A stretch of DNA of 64,000 bases from Sordaria brevicollis (GCA_033439795.1 JAUTDP010000008.1:1984001-2048000), one strand, 5' to 3'; positions 25,472 through 38,097 are shown, numbered from the stretch's first letter. Notes: generated by a model not told the origin, from the sequence alone. Numbers and translations are program-made.

Positions 25472-27850
25472 CTAGTAAACCTCATGGCGGTCCTCTTCAT
25501 CACCTCGTCCCCTAGCATACGACCCGTTGAAAGAACCAAACAGCTGCGCGGCCTCCATACAGTAACCGCCCGAGGCCATTCCCCTCTCGCTACCATAGCA
25601 GATGACAACTGCATCGACGATGCCGCTCAGGATACCTTCCATTGCGCCAAGGATGCCCCAACCGATGAAACTAGCAACCATGCCCACAACATAGGCGTAC
25701 GCACTGCCCTTGAGTCCCATGCTGCCGTCCGGTCGCTCAACTGTCAGCTGTCGAGCCGTCATCACCCAGCCGGCGAAACCGAGCGCAGTAGCCATTATGA
25801 ACCGCGTAGCATGCAGGATAAGCTTTGCGAGGCGGTAGGGCAGGAGCGGGGAGCTTTGTTGGGTAACGTTTCGAAGAGCGACCGGCGTGAGCGTCGTCGT
25901 AGGCCTTTGGGGGGAGAGGAAATCCATCCGACTGAGCCCTCTAGAAGCAACCGCAAGGGACTCCGAATGAATGGCGGCGTATGTGAGGGTCAGTGGGTTT
26001 GTCAGAGTTGCGATCGGTGTAGGGACGAAAGAGTACACAAACATGCTCAGGATGTTAGCGACACGAGCGGGTAGTATGAGAAGAGGAAGGCGAATGGCTA
26101 GTGCTATTAGCGTCGACATGCTGATGGTGCCAAAGATGGTGCTGATAGCATGACCCAGGGCGGCCGAAACAACATCCTTGGATGACGCTGCTGGCACCGC
26201 ATTGCGATGGAAGTACCATTGTGATACCGTTGCCGCCGTGGTGGCTCGCTGGATGCCAGAGAGAATGGACAGCGTCCAGATGTACATCAGAACAAAGTAG
26301 ATGCCTAGCCACCAGCTGGACGCGCTAATGATGAAACGCGATAGGTAGCTGGAGAAACTCCCGCCCAGAAAGACTCTGGTAAACATAAGCAACCAGACCC
26401 AGGTCCAGAGTACTACCGCGGCCAGACAGCCCACTCCAACCAACATCAATGGCGAGTTTGCCGCAAGAATACGGCTCGAAAACTCCAGGATATTGATGGC
26501 CGACCGGATCGCAACACGGCCTTTGAAAACCATGTATATCCAGACAACTGCCGCAGTCGCAGGGACGGTGGAAGCCCACCTCATAACGGTATCCTGCGCT
26601 CGCGTACTTCCACTTGTTGACCTGAAACTCAGAATCAAGGGATACAAAGAAAAGGCGGTCATGATGATTGGCACGGACACCAAGATCAAGTAAACCAGTG
26701 GCCTGATGTACGTTCGCAGTGTTGCCAACCAGACAAACGCAACAATCATCGATACCAATGTGTCGACAGCTAGTAGGTTAAACGACCTGGTAATGGTGTT
26801 GTAGATGGTGTCGCCAAGTGGCCGCTTTCCGCTTGTGTGTAGGTAAACCAGCACAAATGTGGCAAACAACGAAGCCAACGCGATCAAAAAGATGTAGGCG
26901 AAGAAAGGATCGTGGACGAATATTTCTCCATCCGAGACCGGGTGTGCTGGCGTTAGCCCGGCATCTGGTGGCATTTCGCCGTCAAATGACCTTCGCGACT
27001 CGTGTAATAGCCCAGCCTCCGAATCCTGAACTGAACTTCTCCTGGTCGAATATCGTTGCGGTGCCGGCTGCGACTTGAACTGCTGGAAAGCCGGCGGGGA
27101 GCTGCCCACAGAAGCCTCACCCAAGAGATCCTCTGGCGGATCATCGTCATCTTCGGCAATGGTTGACTGTAGTCCGACGTCTTCCATGGCACCCTTAGTG
27201 CTATCATCCTCGTCCGAACCTTGGCGTTTGTGTTTTCCGAATAGCTTGCTCCCTCCTTGCCTGCGGTCGTTCTCACGCTTAGACAAGGTACTAGAATCGT
27301 TCCAACTGCTTCTGATGCCGTGAAGGCGAGTTCCGAGTGCGTCTTCATAGCCCCGACTCCTCTCTAGCGAAGCACTCCCGTCATCCTCGGCTTCAGTGCT
27401 ATCCTCCAACCGGGCGGCAGGTATCACGCGACGGGAGCGCTGCAGAGCAAACAGATCTGCGGCCTCCCGATCGTCTTCCTCCTCCTCCTCTTGCTCAACA
27501 GTGGCTTGGAACAGCGGCGCATCCTGTGCGTATCGAGACCCAAACCCGGCAAGGGTGCCAAAGCGAGAACCAGTCGGCTGATAGGGGTTTGCGGCACCTC
27601 TGTAGTATGACCGCCCGCTCAGTCCTCTGCCTCTCCCAGTCCAGCCCCCTTGTTGGCGAGACAAAGGTCGGTCGTTGTTATCTTGCCCTGCAAAGCTGGA
27701 CAACCGTGACTGCGACTGGGACAAGAACTTTGACGCATCTAGTTGTATCTGTCAGTCAGTACGTGCTATGGTTCAACATGGGGCAATCGTCTGTAAAGCA
27801 AACAAAATGTCGGAAAGGTGGACATGGATATACGCACATTCGGAGAACAT
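25472..27850 (-). CDS. Choline-transporter-like (CTL/Pns1 family) membrane protein
   Basis: Multi-pass membrane protein of the choline-transporter-like family (Pfam PF04515 type); the substrate in fungi is not established and yeast Pns1 does not clearly carry choline. Exon 1 is only 13 nt (27838-27850, ATG TTC TCC GAA T). A 99-nt intron follows, and exon 2 is 25472-27738: 759 residues starting MFSEYASKFLSQSQSRLSSF. Residues 1-~280 are cytosolic, polar and acidic (EQEEEEEDD). About ten hydrophobic segments follow from FFAYIFLIALASLF to VGMVASFIGWGILGAM, including the conserved VSQWYF and ILSGIVDAVVICYGSE motifs, then a short charged tail. The acceptor is the second of two AGs 10 nt apart; the first lies too close to the TACTGAC branch site and would frameshift. 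Confidence 0.87.
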
Positions 27851-30128
27851 GGCGGTCTATCCCACGCCCCCAGCGTTGTCTCGGAAAAGGTTGTTGTAGC
27901 TCAAGTGAAGTCGTCCGGAATAGTGGCTCTTAGTGTTAGTCGGCGGTGTGGGACCACGGCGGATGATGCGTAGCTGATGACGGCAGACGGACGCTAGTTG
28001 ACGGTCGGAGCGATGCGGTCCGAGTTGGAGACGTCGATGTAAGGATGATTCTAACTTGTCTTTTCCCGAGATCTGGAAAAGTTGCTACTCGTAATGAGAC
28101 GGCGTGGAATCTGTCAGGCCGGATGACTCTGTTCCTGCTAACAAGACGCTTATGATAGCCCTGGGCCTGATCGGTGGAGGGGGTTCAGAAAGTCGGCAGT
28201 TTGGCACAGCTTCAGGCTTCTGCCTCATGCAGAGAGATGGAAGATAAACAGGGCGGCCCAAGGCAACGAGAATTAACTGGATAGTCCTAAGAGCATGCGC
28301 GCCATGTGCAGCAGTGCATGAGAGATATCGATACGAGAGAGCGAACCAGAAAGAAGATGAAAAACAAAACAAAGGAATCTAGATGGCTGCCGTTGATAAG
28401 ATCCAGAGTCGTAGGTTAGGTAGGGTAGTCGTAGGGTACGGGGGTACAAGAAACAGGCAGACAAGGGATCGGGTGTCCACTGTGTAACAAGTAACAGTGG
28501 GCTGGCGACTGACCGCCCACGGCACGCTTCAAGTTCTCACCCACACTTTCCACTTCAGTGGCAGTTGCACGCGACAACCCTGGGCTGGAAGCCTGCGGTG
28601 GTCCAGGAGTCCAGTCCGTCTGCCGTGATCAACGGGCAAACTCCCGCACCAACCACCAGTCTCGACTACCTAGCCAACCAACCCTCACATCTCTGACGGA
28701 CCTTCCGCTTTACCACCTCCGATCCTCGCTACGGGCACGCATGCAGGCTAAGAACCCTGATGGGTACATTAAAAGGCAGGCAGCTTGTTGAAGCCTTGGA
28801 GACTCCGCAAACAACGACATGCGGATGGTGCCTGCCGGATGTTTGCTCCTTTAAACATTCGGATAGAGAAAACACAGCATAGGGCTTCATCGAATCATGA
28901 TTCAATTTTGTTAATGAAGCTTCGGCAGTCAGAGTGCACAACAGCCACACCGGGAGATAATGGAGATTGATGGGGCTTGTCTGGGGGATACCAAAGGATT
29001 GTGTGAACATCTCATGTTCAGTCTCTCATTTACATGCTTCCCCCTTAGACTATGAGGCTTGATCCTTTGTCTTCAACTCCTATACTCTTCTTTATCAAAA
29101 GATCAAAAAGAGAACCTCAATGATGCCCCATGACATCGTCTTCTGAACCGAGAATGTAAAGACGTCTGTTATCGCTCACTTGCGTCACTGATAACACCCG
29201 ATGCCACCGCGAGCCCAGACCAGGTGATCCACCGCAACCGGGCCCCTGTCATTGGCTGGATCCGTAACAAGACTGGAGCTCCCATCCCGACCGACAGCTT
29301 CCACTCCCGCTGATGTGAGGTGTCAGGGTGTCCTCCAGTCACAGCGTTCATCGTCCACGCAGCCAAGTTCCTGCAGCGAGAGTCTTCGTTTTTCACAACT
29401 TAAGTCGACGTATCGTTCTAGGCGTCCAACATCCACCGCACTTCAACATCATCGTACTCGGGCACCGATACCTATATCAGTTCTCAATTCGGCGACGAAT
29501 CAACATCTGCCATCCTCGTCCATCCACACTATCTGCTGTCCATCTTCTCTTCCGAGTCTAGTGTTCATCGATACTCTGACCGACGTCCAACCAGCGAGTC
29601 AGAAGGTGCAGCCATCAACGTCTTTGCGTTGTATTGTCGTCAGGAACGGTCTGGAGTGTCCCGTTCAACCAAAAAGGGTCTTCAGTCCATATCCCCTCTC
29701 TTCTCGTCAGCCTCGGTGGTACCTGGCCATATCATCATCGATCAAACCAACCGAGCCAACGTCAAGTTGTCAACCCAGTCTCAAAAAGACACCGTCCAAG
29801 CCGCCGACTTTCTTATAAACAGGGTGCCAGATCCACTGCCTATCCCGGGATAGCTCTGTGCAATCCATCACCTCACCTGATCTCCTGACGAGCGACTACC
29901 CCTTGCAACTCCCGCTCTCGGTTACATACCCCAGGGTCTCTGCGCAACTCGAAACGGACATACAAACACCAAGGCCCAGTCCAGCAATCCGTCACCGAGA
30001 AGAAGAGATATTACCACCCTTCACTTATAACCTGGAGGCATCTCCTCCATTATCATTATTACCCCTTCATACTGCCCATATAAAATCGACCCCGACACGC
30101 CGATTTCCCACAACCACCATAACCAACC
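27851..30128. other. Divergent intergenic region between the transporter and Rab genes
   Basis: A 2.3-kb region with both promoters. The side near 30.1 kb is pyrimidine-rich, typical of a Neurospora leader, with a TATAAAA-like element ~45 bp before the Rab ATG. The 188-codon frame at 29252-29818 is Ser/Thr/Pro-rich with no domain or splice support, so I do not call it. Confidence 0.45.
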
Positions 30129-30998
30129 ATGTCGTCCTCACTACCCTGGGACTACATCGCAAAGCTAGTATGCATCGGCGACTCAGGCTGCGGTAAATCC
30201 TCTCTCACGATCCGGCTCTGCGAAGGCCGCTTCGTCACCCACCACGACGTGACCATCGGCGTCGAATTCGGCTCGCGCATCGTCCCCGTCGGTCCTCCTC
30301 ACAGCACCGCCAACAACCTTGACTCTCAATCACTACCATCACCTTCCGCCGAATCTACAGACCCTTCCGACCCATCAACAATACCAAACGGCTCTTCCAG
30401 CGGCCTTCCCCCACCCCCAATAGCCGCCAAACCCTCTGCCTCTGCAAACGACCCGCCCCCACCCCAAAAACACATGAAACTCTCCCTCTGGGACACAGCC
30501 GGTCAGGAAACGTACAAATCCGTAACCCGGTCCTACTTCCGCGGCGCCTCAGGCGCCCTCCTCGTCTTCGATCTTTCCAGAAAGCAAACCTTCGAGCACG
30601 TAACCGACTGGCTCAACGACCTGCGCGCCATCGCCGAGCCGGACATCGTTGTCATTTTGGTCGGAAACAAGGCCGACTTGACCGAATCCAACTCTGAAAA
30701 TCCCGAGGGGGAAAACAAGCGGGAAGTACCAAAAAAAGAAGCAGAAGAGTGGGCTCGCAAAAACGGCGTGTTGGAATACGTCGAGACCAGCGCGAAAAGC
30801 GGAGAAAATGTCGAAAAGGCGTTTATGAGGGTCGCCGAGAGGATATACCAGAATATTCAGGCGGGCAAGTATGATTTGAATGATAGGAGGTCAGGGGTGA
30901 AGGGGCCGAGTGCCGGGTTAGCTGGGTCAGCAGGAGGTGGGGGGACGAATGTCAAGTTGACGGGGGATAATAAGGGGGGGTATGGAGGGTGTTGTTAA
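30129..30998 (+). CDS. Rab GTPase of the Rab2/Rab4/Rab14 group with a large interswitch insertion
   Basis: Small GTPase regulating endosome/Golgi vesicle traffic; single exon, 289 residues. G1 is GDSGCGKSS, switch I carries the effector Thr in HDVTIGVEF, G3 is WDTAGQE with the catalytic Gln, G4 is GNKAD and G5 is ETSAKSG. It ends GGYGGCC, a double-geranylgeranylation signal. IGVEFGSRIV places it near Rab2/Rab4/Rab14 (fission yeast Ypt4). Between RIVPVG and HMKLSLWDTAG (~residues 54-114) lies a Ser/Pro-rich insertion where other Rabs have about eight residues. It contains no good donor/acceptor pair and keeps frame, so it is probably translated rather than a retained intron. It is also intronless, which is unusual for fungal Rabs. 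Convergent with the Pmt gene. Confidence 0.92.
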   Translation: MSSSLPWDYIAKLVCIGDSGCGKSSLTIRLCEGRFVTHHDVTIGVEFGSRIVPVGPPHSTANNLDSQSLPSPSAESTDPSDPSTIPNGSSSGLPPPPIAAKPSASANDPPPPQKHMKLSLWDTAGQETYKSVTRSYFRGASGALLVFDLSRKQTFEHVTDWLNDLRAIAEPDIVVILVGNKADLTESNSENPEGENKREVPKKEAEEWARKNGVLEYVETSAKSGENVEKAFMRVAERIYQNIQAGKYDLNDRRSGVKGPSAGLAGSAGGGGTNVKLTGDNKGGYGGCC

Positions 30999-31755
30999 GT
31001 CCTGCCGTGTCAAGTCAGGTTGACGGATGGAGGGATGGATGGATGGATGAAGGAGATACGATCAAGCCCAGTTCGAGACCTCGAAGGGGGAAAGACGAAG
31101 GAGCGGGTAAAATACACGCATTTGCACGATTGATACGACCGGTACATTTTTTTCCCGGAATGCGGAACGGGGCTCCCCTGGTGAGGAAACAAAGCTGGTG
31201 ATACACACAACTGATGATGGGTCTGTCGTAATACTTCGAAATAGAATGGGCAGGAATGATGGAGCATATTAAGCATGGATGAGCATGAAAGATGGATGTA
31301 ATTGTGCTTCGCCCTGGTGAGTTCTGTTCGGCCGAGATGGGCTGGAGATCCATTCATACGCAGGCATGTCATGAGGGCAACGAGTAGTAATGGCGTAATA
31401 CAGAGAACGATAAACTCTTAGTCGTCACTAATAAAGGACAGGTGGTTGATGGTCATAACCTACATTACTGCTCAAGGAAACCATTTTCTCTTGTCAAGAC
31501 ACTCTAAAGTCGTACAGTATACATGTCTCAACAGCTTCAGGTAGACATGTTTATCAATTGTTTCCTTTTTCTATGGCACATCGTTCTCTTTTGTTCTTAG
31601 ATCTGACTAAAAGGAAAAACAGACATTGTCAATGCAAATGCATCAAATTGGTACACTTTGTAGCACCAATTGTATGTAAACTGGTGCCATGGGGATTGCC
31701 AACCACATATGGGGCTGGCTGTACTTGAAGGTTCCTTCTTCACAACCATCCTTAC
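30999..31755. other. Convergent 3' region between the Rab and Pmt2 genes
   Basis: Non-coding. It contains a GGAT-repeat tract just after the Rab stop codon and is otherwise AT-balanced with T-rich stretches. Small frames here are spurious. Confidence 0.5.
31025..31048. repeat. GGAT tetranucleotide repeat
   Basis: Four perfect GGAT units at 31033-31048 plus an outlying unit at 31025. The tract lies in the presumed 3' UTR of the Rab gene. Confidence 0.75.
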
Positions 31756-34233
31756 TTAGTCCGAGATCCTCCAGTTATCGAACCACTTCATGTACTTGTA
31801 CTGCTGGTTCGGGCCAACCATGCCCCAGCTGATGGGCATAAAAAAGATGTAAAGCCCAATAACAGCGGCATAGAGGATACCATAGCTGATGCTCTGGGTG
31901 AGCTTGCTCTTAGCCCTGAGGAACCAGTCGGCAAGGAATCCGAAGGAGAGAATGGCGAAGTAAAGCGCCGGGTAGTAGTGATGGACGTAGGTGACACGGC
32001 CCATGATGATGAAGGGCAAATAGTGGAGGAACCAGCCGATGACAGGGTAGATACCAGCATAGTGGATCTGGTCAATGCTGTCCTGGTTGAGCTCCTTGTA
32101 GCCACGCTGCCAGCGGAGAGTGTACCAAACGACGAGAAGGCCGAAAACGCCAAGACCGGCAGTAGAGCCCCAGTAGACAAGAGGATTGCCAAGCAAGAAG
32201 TACTTGACGGTCTTGTCGTCCCAACTGCACATTCTCAAACCAACGTGGAGGATGGGCCACTGCCACCATTGGGAAGCCAAATCATCCTGCTTATCAGGAT
32301 CAGGAACAAGAGCGTTGTTGGAGGTCATCATGGCAACGTTCTGTGTCGCATGTTAGAAACAGTTCAAGAAGCGTCTGGGAATGGAGATACGTACCAAGTG
32401 AATGAAATCCTGGAAAAAATCGCTCCTGTACTGGCCGGGCTCAGCAGGAGGCACTGGTTTCTGTTAGCACAGGACCAAATTCACCCAATTACGGTTCAGA
32501 CTTACGCTTGGGGTTGGTGTGAGACTCAACGTTCCAGTGAGTGTAGGTATCGCGGGGGTTGTTGGTCTTGGTGCAGGTAGTCTCGATCTGCTTGAAGCCC
32601 CACTGGGGAAGGTTAACGGTTCCAGCGCGAAGGTAGCATCCCAAAACCTCGTGCTTCAAGCGGAAGGCAGTGGTGAGAGTCCGGATCTTGGAGCGATCAC
32701 GAGAGTTGGTGTCCTTGATGACCTCAATCTTCCAGTGGTCCTTCTCATCACCAACGGTAAGGTTGCCATAGCAAGAAACCTCCTTATCAGCCTTGGTCAT
32801 GGGAGCGGGGATCTCGTGGGAGTGCAGGTTGCGGCCGGTCTGAGCATGGATAAGGCGAACAGTGCTGCCATCGCCAATGAAACGGATCTGGTCAGAGCTC
32901 TCGTCATAAGCCTGCTCCCTGCGGTTAGGGTAGAAGAACCAGTCATTGTTGGCATCCTTGTGGTGATAGCAAGTCACCTGCTGCTGGTTAGAGCCCTCGG
33001 GGTAGGTCTGAACGTGACTGTGAAGAAGGCCACCACCATAGCCCATGTTCTTGATGGTCACACGGGAGCCAATGGCGATCTCAAGCGGGCTGTCCCTGCC
33101 AACCTCGGTGCCCTTCAAGTTAGCCTGGAAGAGCGAGGGCATCTGGGCATCGCCGGGACCTGAGTTTCTCAAAACACCGAAGTGGATGGCAAAGCTGGCA
33201 AGATAAACCAGGAAGGGCAGAACAATAAGGCCACTAACGCGAGCGCCAACATGGGCAGCCAGAACCTTGACAGGCATCTTGGTATCGCCGAACTTGTTCC
33301 AGAGGTCCTCAACGGTGTAAAGACCGACAAGAGCGGTAACGAAGAGTCCAACCCACTTGACACTGCAGACAAAGCCAATGCTAAGACCGGTCAGGAACAA
33401 CCACAAAGCCCACTCTGGAGTGAAGGGGTTTCTGCGCTGGTTATGGAACTTGGCCCAGCACAGCGTGGTGGAAACGGTACCAAAGAGGAGCATAGAGTCG
33501 AGGAGGATGAAACGGCTGATGGTGGTGTACGAGTTCTCGCAGAGAACCATGAGAGTGACGAGCCAGACGGCAGGGAGCTTGAAGCGAAGCTCCTTGGCGG
33601 TATAGTAGGCGAGGGGGACGCAAATGGCACCCCAGAAAGCGTTGAACTGGCGCATGAAGGTGTAGTTGATTTCCTCGGGGTAGGTCTCGCCGGACTTAAA
33701 CTCGAACGAACCATTGTAACCAGCGAGCAATCCGCTCAGACCAACGAGAAGCTTTCCGGCAGGAGGGTGGACATCGAAGTAGAACTCGCGCTTGAGGTAA
33801 TGGCTACCAAACTTTCCGAAACTGTACGTTGCGTTGTGTCAGTTTAACTTTACGATCTGGAAATCTGGACAAACATGTGTGCTTACTGGGCTTCGTCCCA
33901 TGTGACGATGGGAGAGAGACCAATCTTCCAGAAACGCGTGAAGAAGGCCAGGAATGTGAATACGGCGGGGGCAACGATCCACTCCCATCTCGCGAAGGAA
34001 TCGAGGAAGCTCTGCTCCTATAGCACGAGTGTGAGTTAGCAAAAGTATGCTGCAAGATTGGGCACAGGCTAGCTACGGACCGTCTTCACGAGAGACTGAG
34101 TCTTCTTCGTATCCACGGGCTGGACAACAGTAGTAGGAGTAACCGGAGCGACGTTGCGTCTCCGAGCCTCTCCAGCTGGATCGGCACCGGAGGCCGTGGT
34201 GGCTCGCTCGGAGCCAACCGTGGGGGTTGCCAT
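31756..34233 (-). CDS. pmt-2: Dolichyl-phosphate-mannose protein O-mannosyltransferase, Pmt2 type
   Basis: ER membrane enzyme that moves mannose from dolichyl-phosphate-mannose to Ser/Thr of secretory and wall proteins. Five exons: 34081-34233, 33887-34017, 32506-33821, 32395-32453, 31756-32340 (introns 52-65 nt); 747 residues, the usual Pmt2 size. The N-terminus is cytosolic and starts MATPTVGSERAT. The first luminal loop carries the catalytic Asp-Glu in SPIVTWDEAHFGKFGSHY, completed across intron 2, and then FYFDVHPPAGKLL. Multi-pass segments, three MIR repeats with motifs such as LLHSHVQTYPEGS and NLHSHEI, and a C-terminal membrane block (HYLPFIIMGRVTYVHHYYPAL) follow. Pmt2 proteins normally act as heterodimers with Pmt1 partners. 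The first intron has a non-consensus GTCCGT donor; every alternative tested broke the frame. Confidence 0.94.
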
Positions 34234-35837
34234 CGATGCAAGTATTGCTCAAGGGAGCTTCTTCAAGTGTTCCGATCGATCGTGGGCGTGGACGAGATGG
34301 AGCAATCCAATCGAGGATCGTTTATGCGGTACGTAGTTGGTGGTTTAAATGGCGAGGCCGATCATGGAAAGAGGAAAAGATGGGGTTAAAGAGAGTGTGG
34401 AACAGACGCGTGGTAAGTAGTATAGTTAAGGTAGGTAGAGAAGTGGGTGATGTAACTAAGAATAAGAGACGGGACGGGGGCCGGGGGAGTAACCGTGGAC
34501 CTTTGTCGGAGAGGATTCTCGAAAGTCAACAAGGTACCTTTGTTCCCTAGCTTGACGCTTAAGAGGACGTCAGGCAATGAAGCAGGGACGGAAAGTGGAA
34601 GGTGGACGTGAAGATCAAAAAGCTGTCCGGAAAAGGTCGAGGGCCAAACAATCGACGATTGTGTGTGCCGCCGAAAGGAGAACACGATTGCGTTCAGAAA
34701 AGGTTGAAGTGGAGGGAGAGAAGGAAACAAAGGGGGCTGCCGGGTGTGGCTGAAAGCTCGTCCTTGAAGAAAGCGGACGAAACTGTGAAAATGGGAAGAA
34801 GGCAAAGCTCGAAAGAGAAGATGCAGTGTGAGCTGTGAGGGAGGAGTAAGGTGGAAGGAGAGGAGGAGGAGGAGAACCGAGAAAATGGATCGTGGACCTG
34901 CCAGTGCTGCACATGGAAGCCTGCTGGTTCGTTGCAGACACTGCACTGCACTTCAGCACTGCACTTTCGACTCGTAATCTGCGCCCGGCATCACCAAAAA
35001 GGGATGATGCATCTCGTTGACACTTGTTCTTCGTGGCCTCTTTGGGGCCCGCAGTCCGCCGCCAGGCGCAGCGTTACAGGTGATGAGCTGGCGTCTAATT
35101 GGCCAGCGAGTCGACATCCAAGGCCGTTTCGCAGTTCATATTGTGGGGTTCCATTTCACTGGGCTGACCCTGGAGACTCCATGGCTCTAAAAAATGCGGC
35201 CCTCCTGTGAACCAGAGTGATGGATCTCCCGGATTGACGGGAGAGCTCGGGAGAGCTTCAAGAGCTCCGCGTTTCATCGGATATTTTTGAGGAAGGTTAG
35301 GTATTTTCATGTCAACTTTGGATCGTCTCCATGTTGAGCCGCCACGAACTAAACCTCGAACTGGAGTTGAATCATGACGGATCGCATGGAATTCTGTCTT
35401 CAGCATCCATCACCGGCATGAGAGGACACAGTTACACTTTCCAAGTTCCATTGGAGCCCTTCGTAACTACACTAGGTATGTATAAAATTAAAGGTACCTA
35501 CAGTTGCAGCTTCCCCCTCACCATTTCCTGGCTTGGCTTCATCTGCTACCACAAGCGCACCTTCCAAATTCACATGTGCCTCTGCTCCGTCGGCTGCGAT
35601 CTGCCAATTGGAGTGGAAAAGGAAACTGAAGGCGTCGACGAATTGAACGAAATGGGACCGATTCGGGGAACTTTTTGCCGCGGGCTATCACGAAGAGCAA
35701 CCATCAACAGCAAAAAGAAACGAAAATGTCATCTCAAGGCCTGAGTTGGGTTTTGTTTACTTCCCCTGAATCTGAGGCCCAGCAACCGTTCATATACCAT
35801 CTATTTTAATCCTATACAATTCATTATTACTATCCTC
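34234..35837. other. Intergenic, Pmt2 promoter and 3' side of the DUF3712-like gene
   Basis: 1.6 kb with no supported gene. The 186-codon minus-strand frame at 34.39-34.95 kb is pyrimidine-driven, Leu/Ser/Pro-rich and overlaps other equally long frames, which argues for composition rather than coding. Confidence 0.5.
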
Positions 35838-36799
35838 TCAATACAAAGCGATGAACTTTTCCGTCAACAACAACGGACTTCGAATAAACTTGATCGCCTC
35901 ATTCGTCCATGATCCCTCGTTTTCCGTCCTGATCCCTTGAAAATAGTAAGTCTTTTCCACATCCAGCCCCAACTTCTTTGCTGCTGGACTTATCCCGTTC
36001 ATTTCACCATTGCCATTAGCATGGTGGTCCGTAGTCTCGTCGTCGTCATCCAAAGATACCGTCTCAACCTCAAAAGGCACATGAAACTCCCCCCTCTTGG
36101 TGAAAAAGTCGCCCTTTAACCTCGCAATCGTCCGCCACTGTTTCCCTTCCTCCTCTCCACCTTCTTGAATCTCAAACACCGTCGACGGCCCGTAATCGAT
36201 CTCGAAAGTGCTCAGGTTCCTGAACGTCATGGTCACTTTCTTCTTCCCTCCTTCCTCGTCCTGGTCAACATCCTTGATCAAAGCCGGAAACCCGTTCATC
36301 CCCAGCACGCGGATATCCTTGTTGTACCCGCACTGCGCCTTTGTGCCAAAGGGGCCCTTGAGTTTAGCCTCGCCGTTGCGGAGCTGGTATACCAGCTTCT
36401 CGTTGTGCGTCAGGTCCGACAGCATCCGCAGCCAGATGTCCATGTCGGAGATGTGGATGGTCTGGTCGTAAAACTGCACGTGGGCGCCGTTAAAGCGCGT
36501 CTTGGTGCGAGGGAGCAGCATCTTGCCAAACTCGCGGTCGAGGTAGACGAGGTCGACGAGCATAGCTTCGATAATGGACCCCACGGGTCCCGTGGCGGTT
36601 ATTTGGCATTCTATGGAGACGTTGAAGCTACTGTTTTTGTGAGGAACCCCTGTTAACCAAAGTTTTGCCAAGAAAGAGACTTTTTGAGAGATGAGATAAA
36701 AGGGGAAAAGGGAACTAACTCTGCTGTGCAATCCTTTATCCTGACCAGAGTGATCTCTAGCCGGGAATGGTTGAGGAGATACTGAACTACGCTGTCCAT
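35838..36799 (-). CDS. DUF3712-like protein of unknown function
   Basis: Exon 1 is 36720-36799 and exon 2 is 35838-36630, with an 89-nt intron (donor GTTAGT); 290 residues. The join reads MDSVVQYLLNHSR...KDCTA then DSSFNVSIECQITATGPV, the pattern of fungal DUF3712/LEA-2-like beta domains (conserved ..SF.(V/L)S.....TGP.). The body is beta-rich, with two acidic inserts (SLDDDDET, DQDEEGG). No signal peptide or membrane segment is seen, whereas many DUF3712 proteins have an N-terminal membrane anchor; an upstream exon is therefore possible. An alternative unspliced frame starting at 36923 exists, but it reads through intron sequence and lacks conservation-like character. Family assignment is by eye. 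Function unknown. Confidence 0.65.
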
Positions 36800-38097
36800 G
36801 ATGGGCAAGTGTTGAGACTTGTGTTCTTTGCGACAAAAACTCTTCCAGCTTCAGCCTCAGGTCTGTGAAAGGCTCCGAGAAATGTCTCCGATATCTATCT
36901 GATAAGAGAGAAGAGTCGGACATCTCTGAGATTCAAGAACATTCATATGATGAAAGTGTTGGAGATTCTTTACTCACATGCTAGCTCGGCAACAAGAAGA
37001 GCCAAGAAACCTGAATGGGTATAAAAGCTTTCACACACCACACTCGTATACGGGTTGGCAAAAGCTTATGTTGAAATATCTATTGAGGGTATAGAGAAAG
37101 TAAAGCTGAAGAAGAAAAGGAGGACATGTATGTAGATAAGAACCCTAGAAAATCTGGCCAAGAACCAAACACTGGGCAGTTCAACTACCGACAGCAAAGA
37201 CTAGGTAGTAGAGTTGCATGAATTTCTTCATGTAGGGATTCGGGGCACTTGTCCCTTATAATGATCGACATCATGAATGGGCAAGGGAAGTGACGCGAGC
37301 CTCTTCGGGCGAGACGGGACCGGTGATGGGTACTGCGAGGTGACTAGGTGAAAACGTGCTCGTTAGGTTCCCCGCCGGAACGCTCGCCGCGATCCTAGTC
37401 GACGGCTTGTGCTGTCTTTTGCAGCAGGGGAAAAAATAATGAGGCTACTTGGACGAAGTCGGCGATAGTACCGGCGCAGCATCGCAGCTACGGCAGGACG
37501 CGAAATGGAGATGTCGGGTTCTCGACCTATCCGGAAGTCGTTCCGTATGGGACGGTATGGGGCCCCTATGCGGGGTCGGCCGCGCAAGAAATGGGCTAGA
37601 CCCAATCCCGGCTGCTTAAAAAGAGTCCTTCGTCCCAGGATGCTCTTTGTTTTCAATTCCTACTGAGCTAGGGGACCGGGGACCTGGGGAGGAGGAGCCA
37701 TGGTTTTGTTACGGAGTATCTTGGATCACGGATCTGATACCGTTGATCAGGTGGGGAAGCGAGCTCAGCTGTCCGGGGTCCAGGAGCGTCAATCCCGGGT
37801 CGACGTGTGAAGAACCGCTCTCAGACATAAAATGGCTGATGAGAAACACTCTCTTGGCTCAGCCGGATGCTTGGCGTCGCATATAACGAGATGGCATCGG
37901 CGATCGGCCCGACCCTCGTTTGAGTCCCCCCAAACTGACCCAGTCGAACCAGTCAACCGGGACGAACAGTCCCATAATGCTCCTGCTTGGTGGTATCTTG
38001 ACATGAATTTCCCATAATACTTGTACACATGATATACACAAACCAAACGCTGTCCCTTCCCTTTTCTCCCTATATACGATGTTGGCTAGGGTATGGT
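36800..38097. other. Intergenic between the DUF3712-like and mrp49 genes
   Basis: 1.3 kb. Contains the upstream region of the DUF3712-like gene and the 3' UTR of mrp49. No RNA gene or coding sequence is supported; the frames at 37.36-38.05 kb overlap on both strands with no bias. Confidence 0.5.

Noticed and set aside
29252..29818. 188-codon Ser/Thr/Pro-rich frame upstream of the Rab gene
   Set aside because: Pyrimidine-rich leader sequence; overlapping frames of similar length, no domain and no splice support.
32519..33847. Plus-strand frames of 214 and 221 codons
   Set aside because: Antisense to pmt-2, whose frame and motifs are unambiguous.
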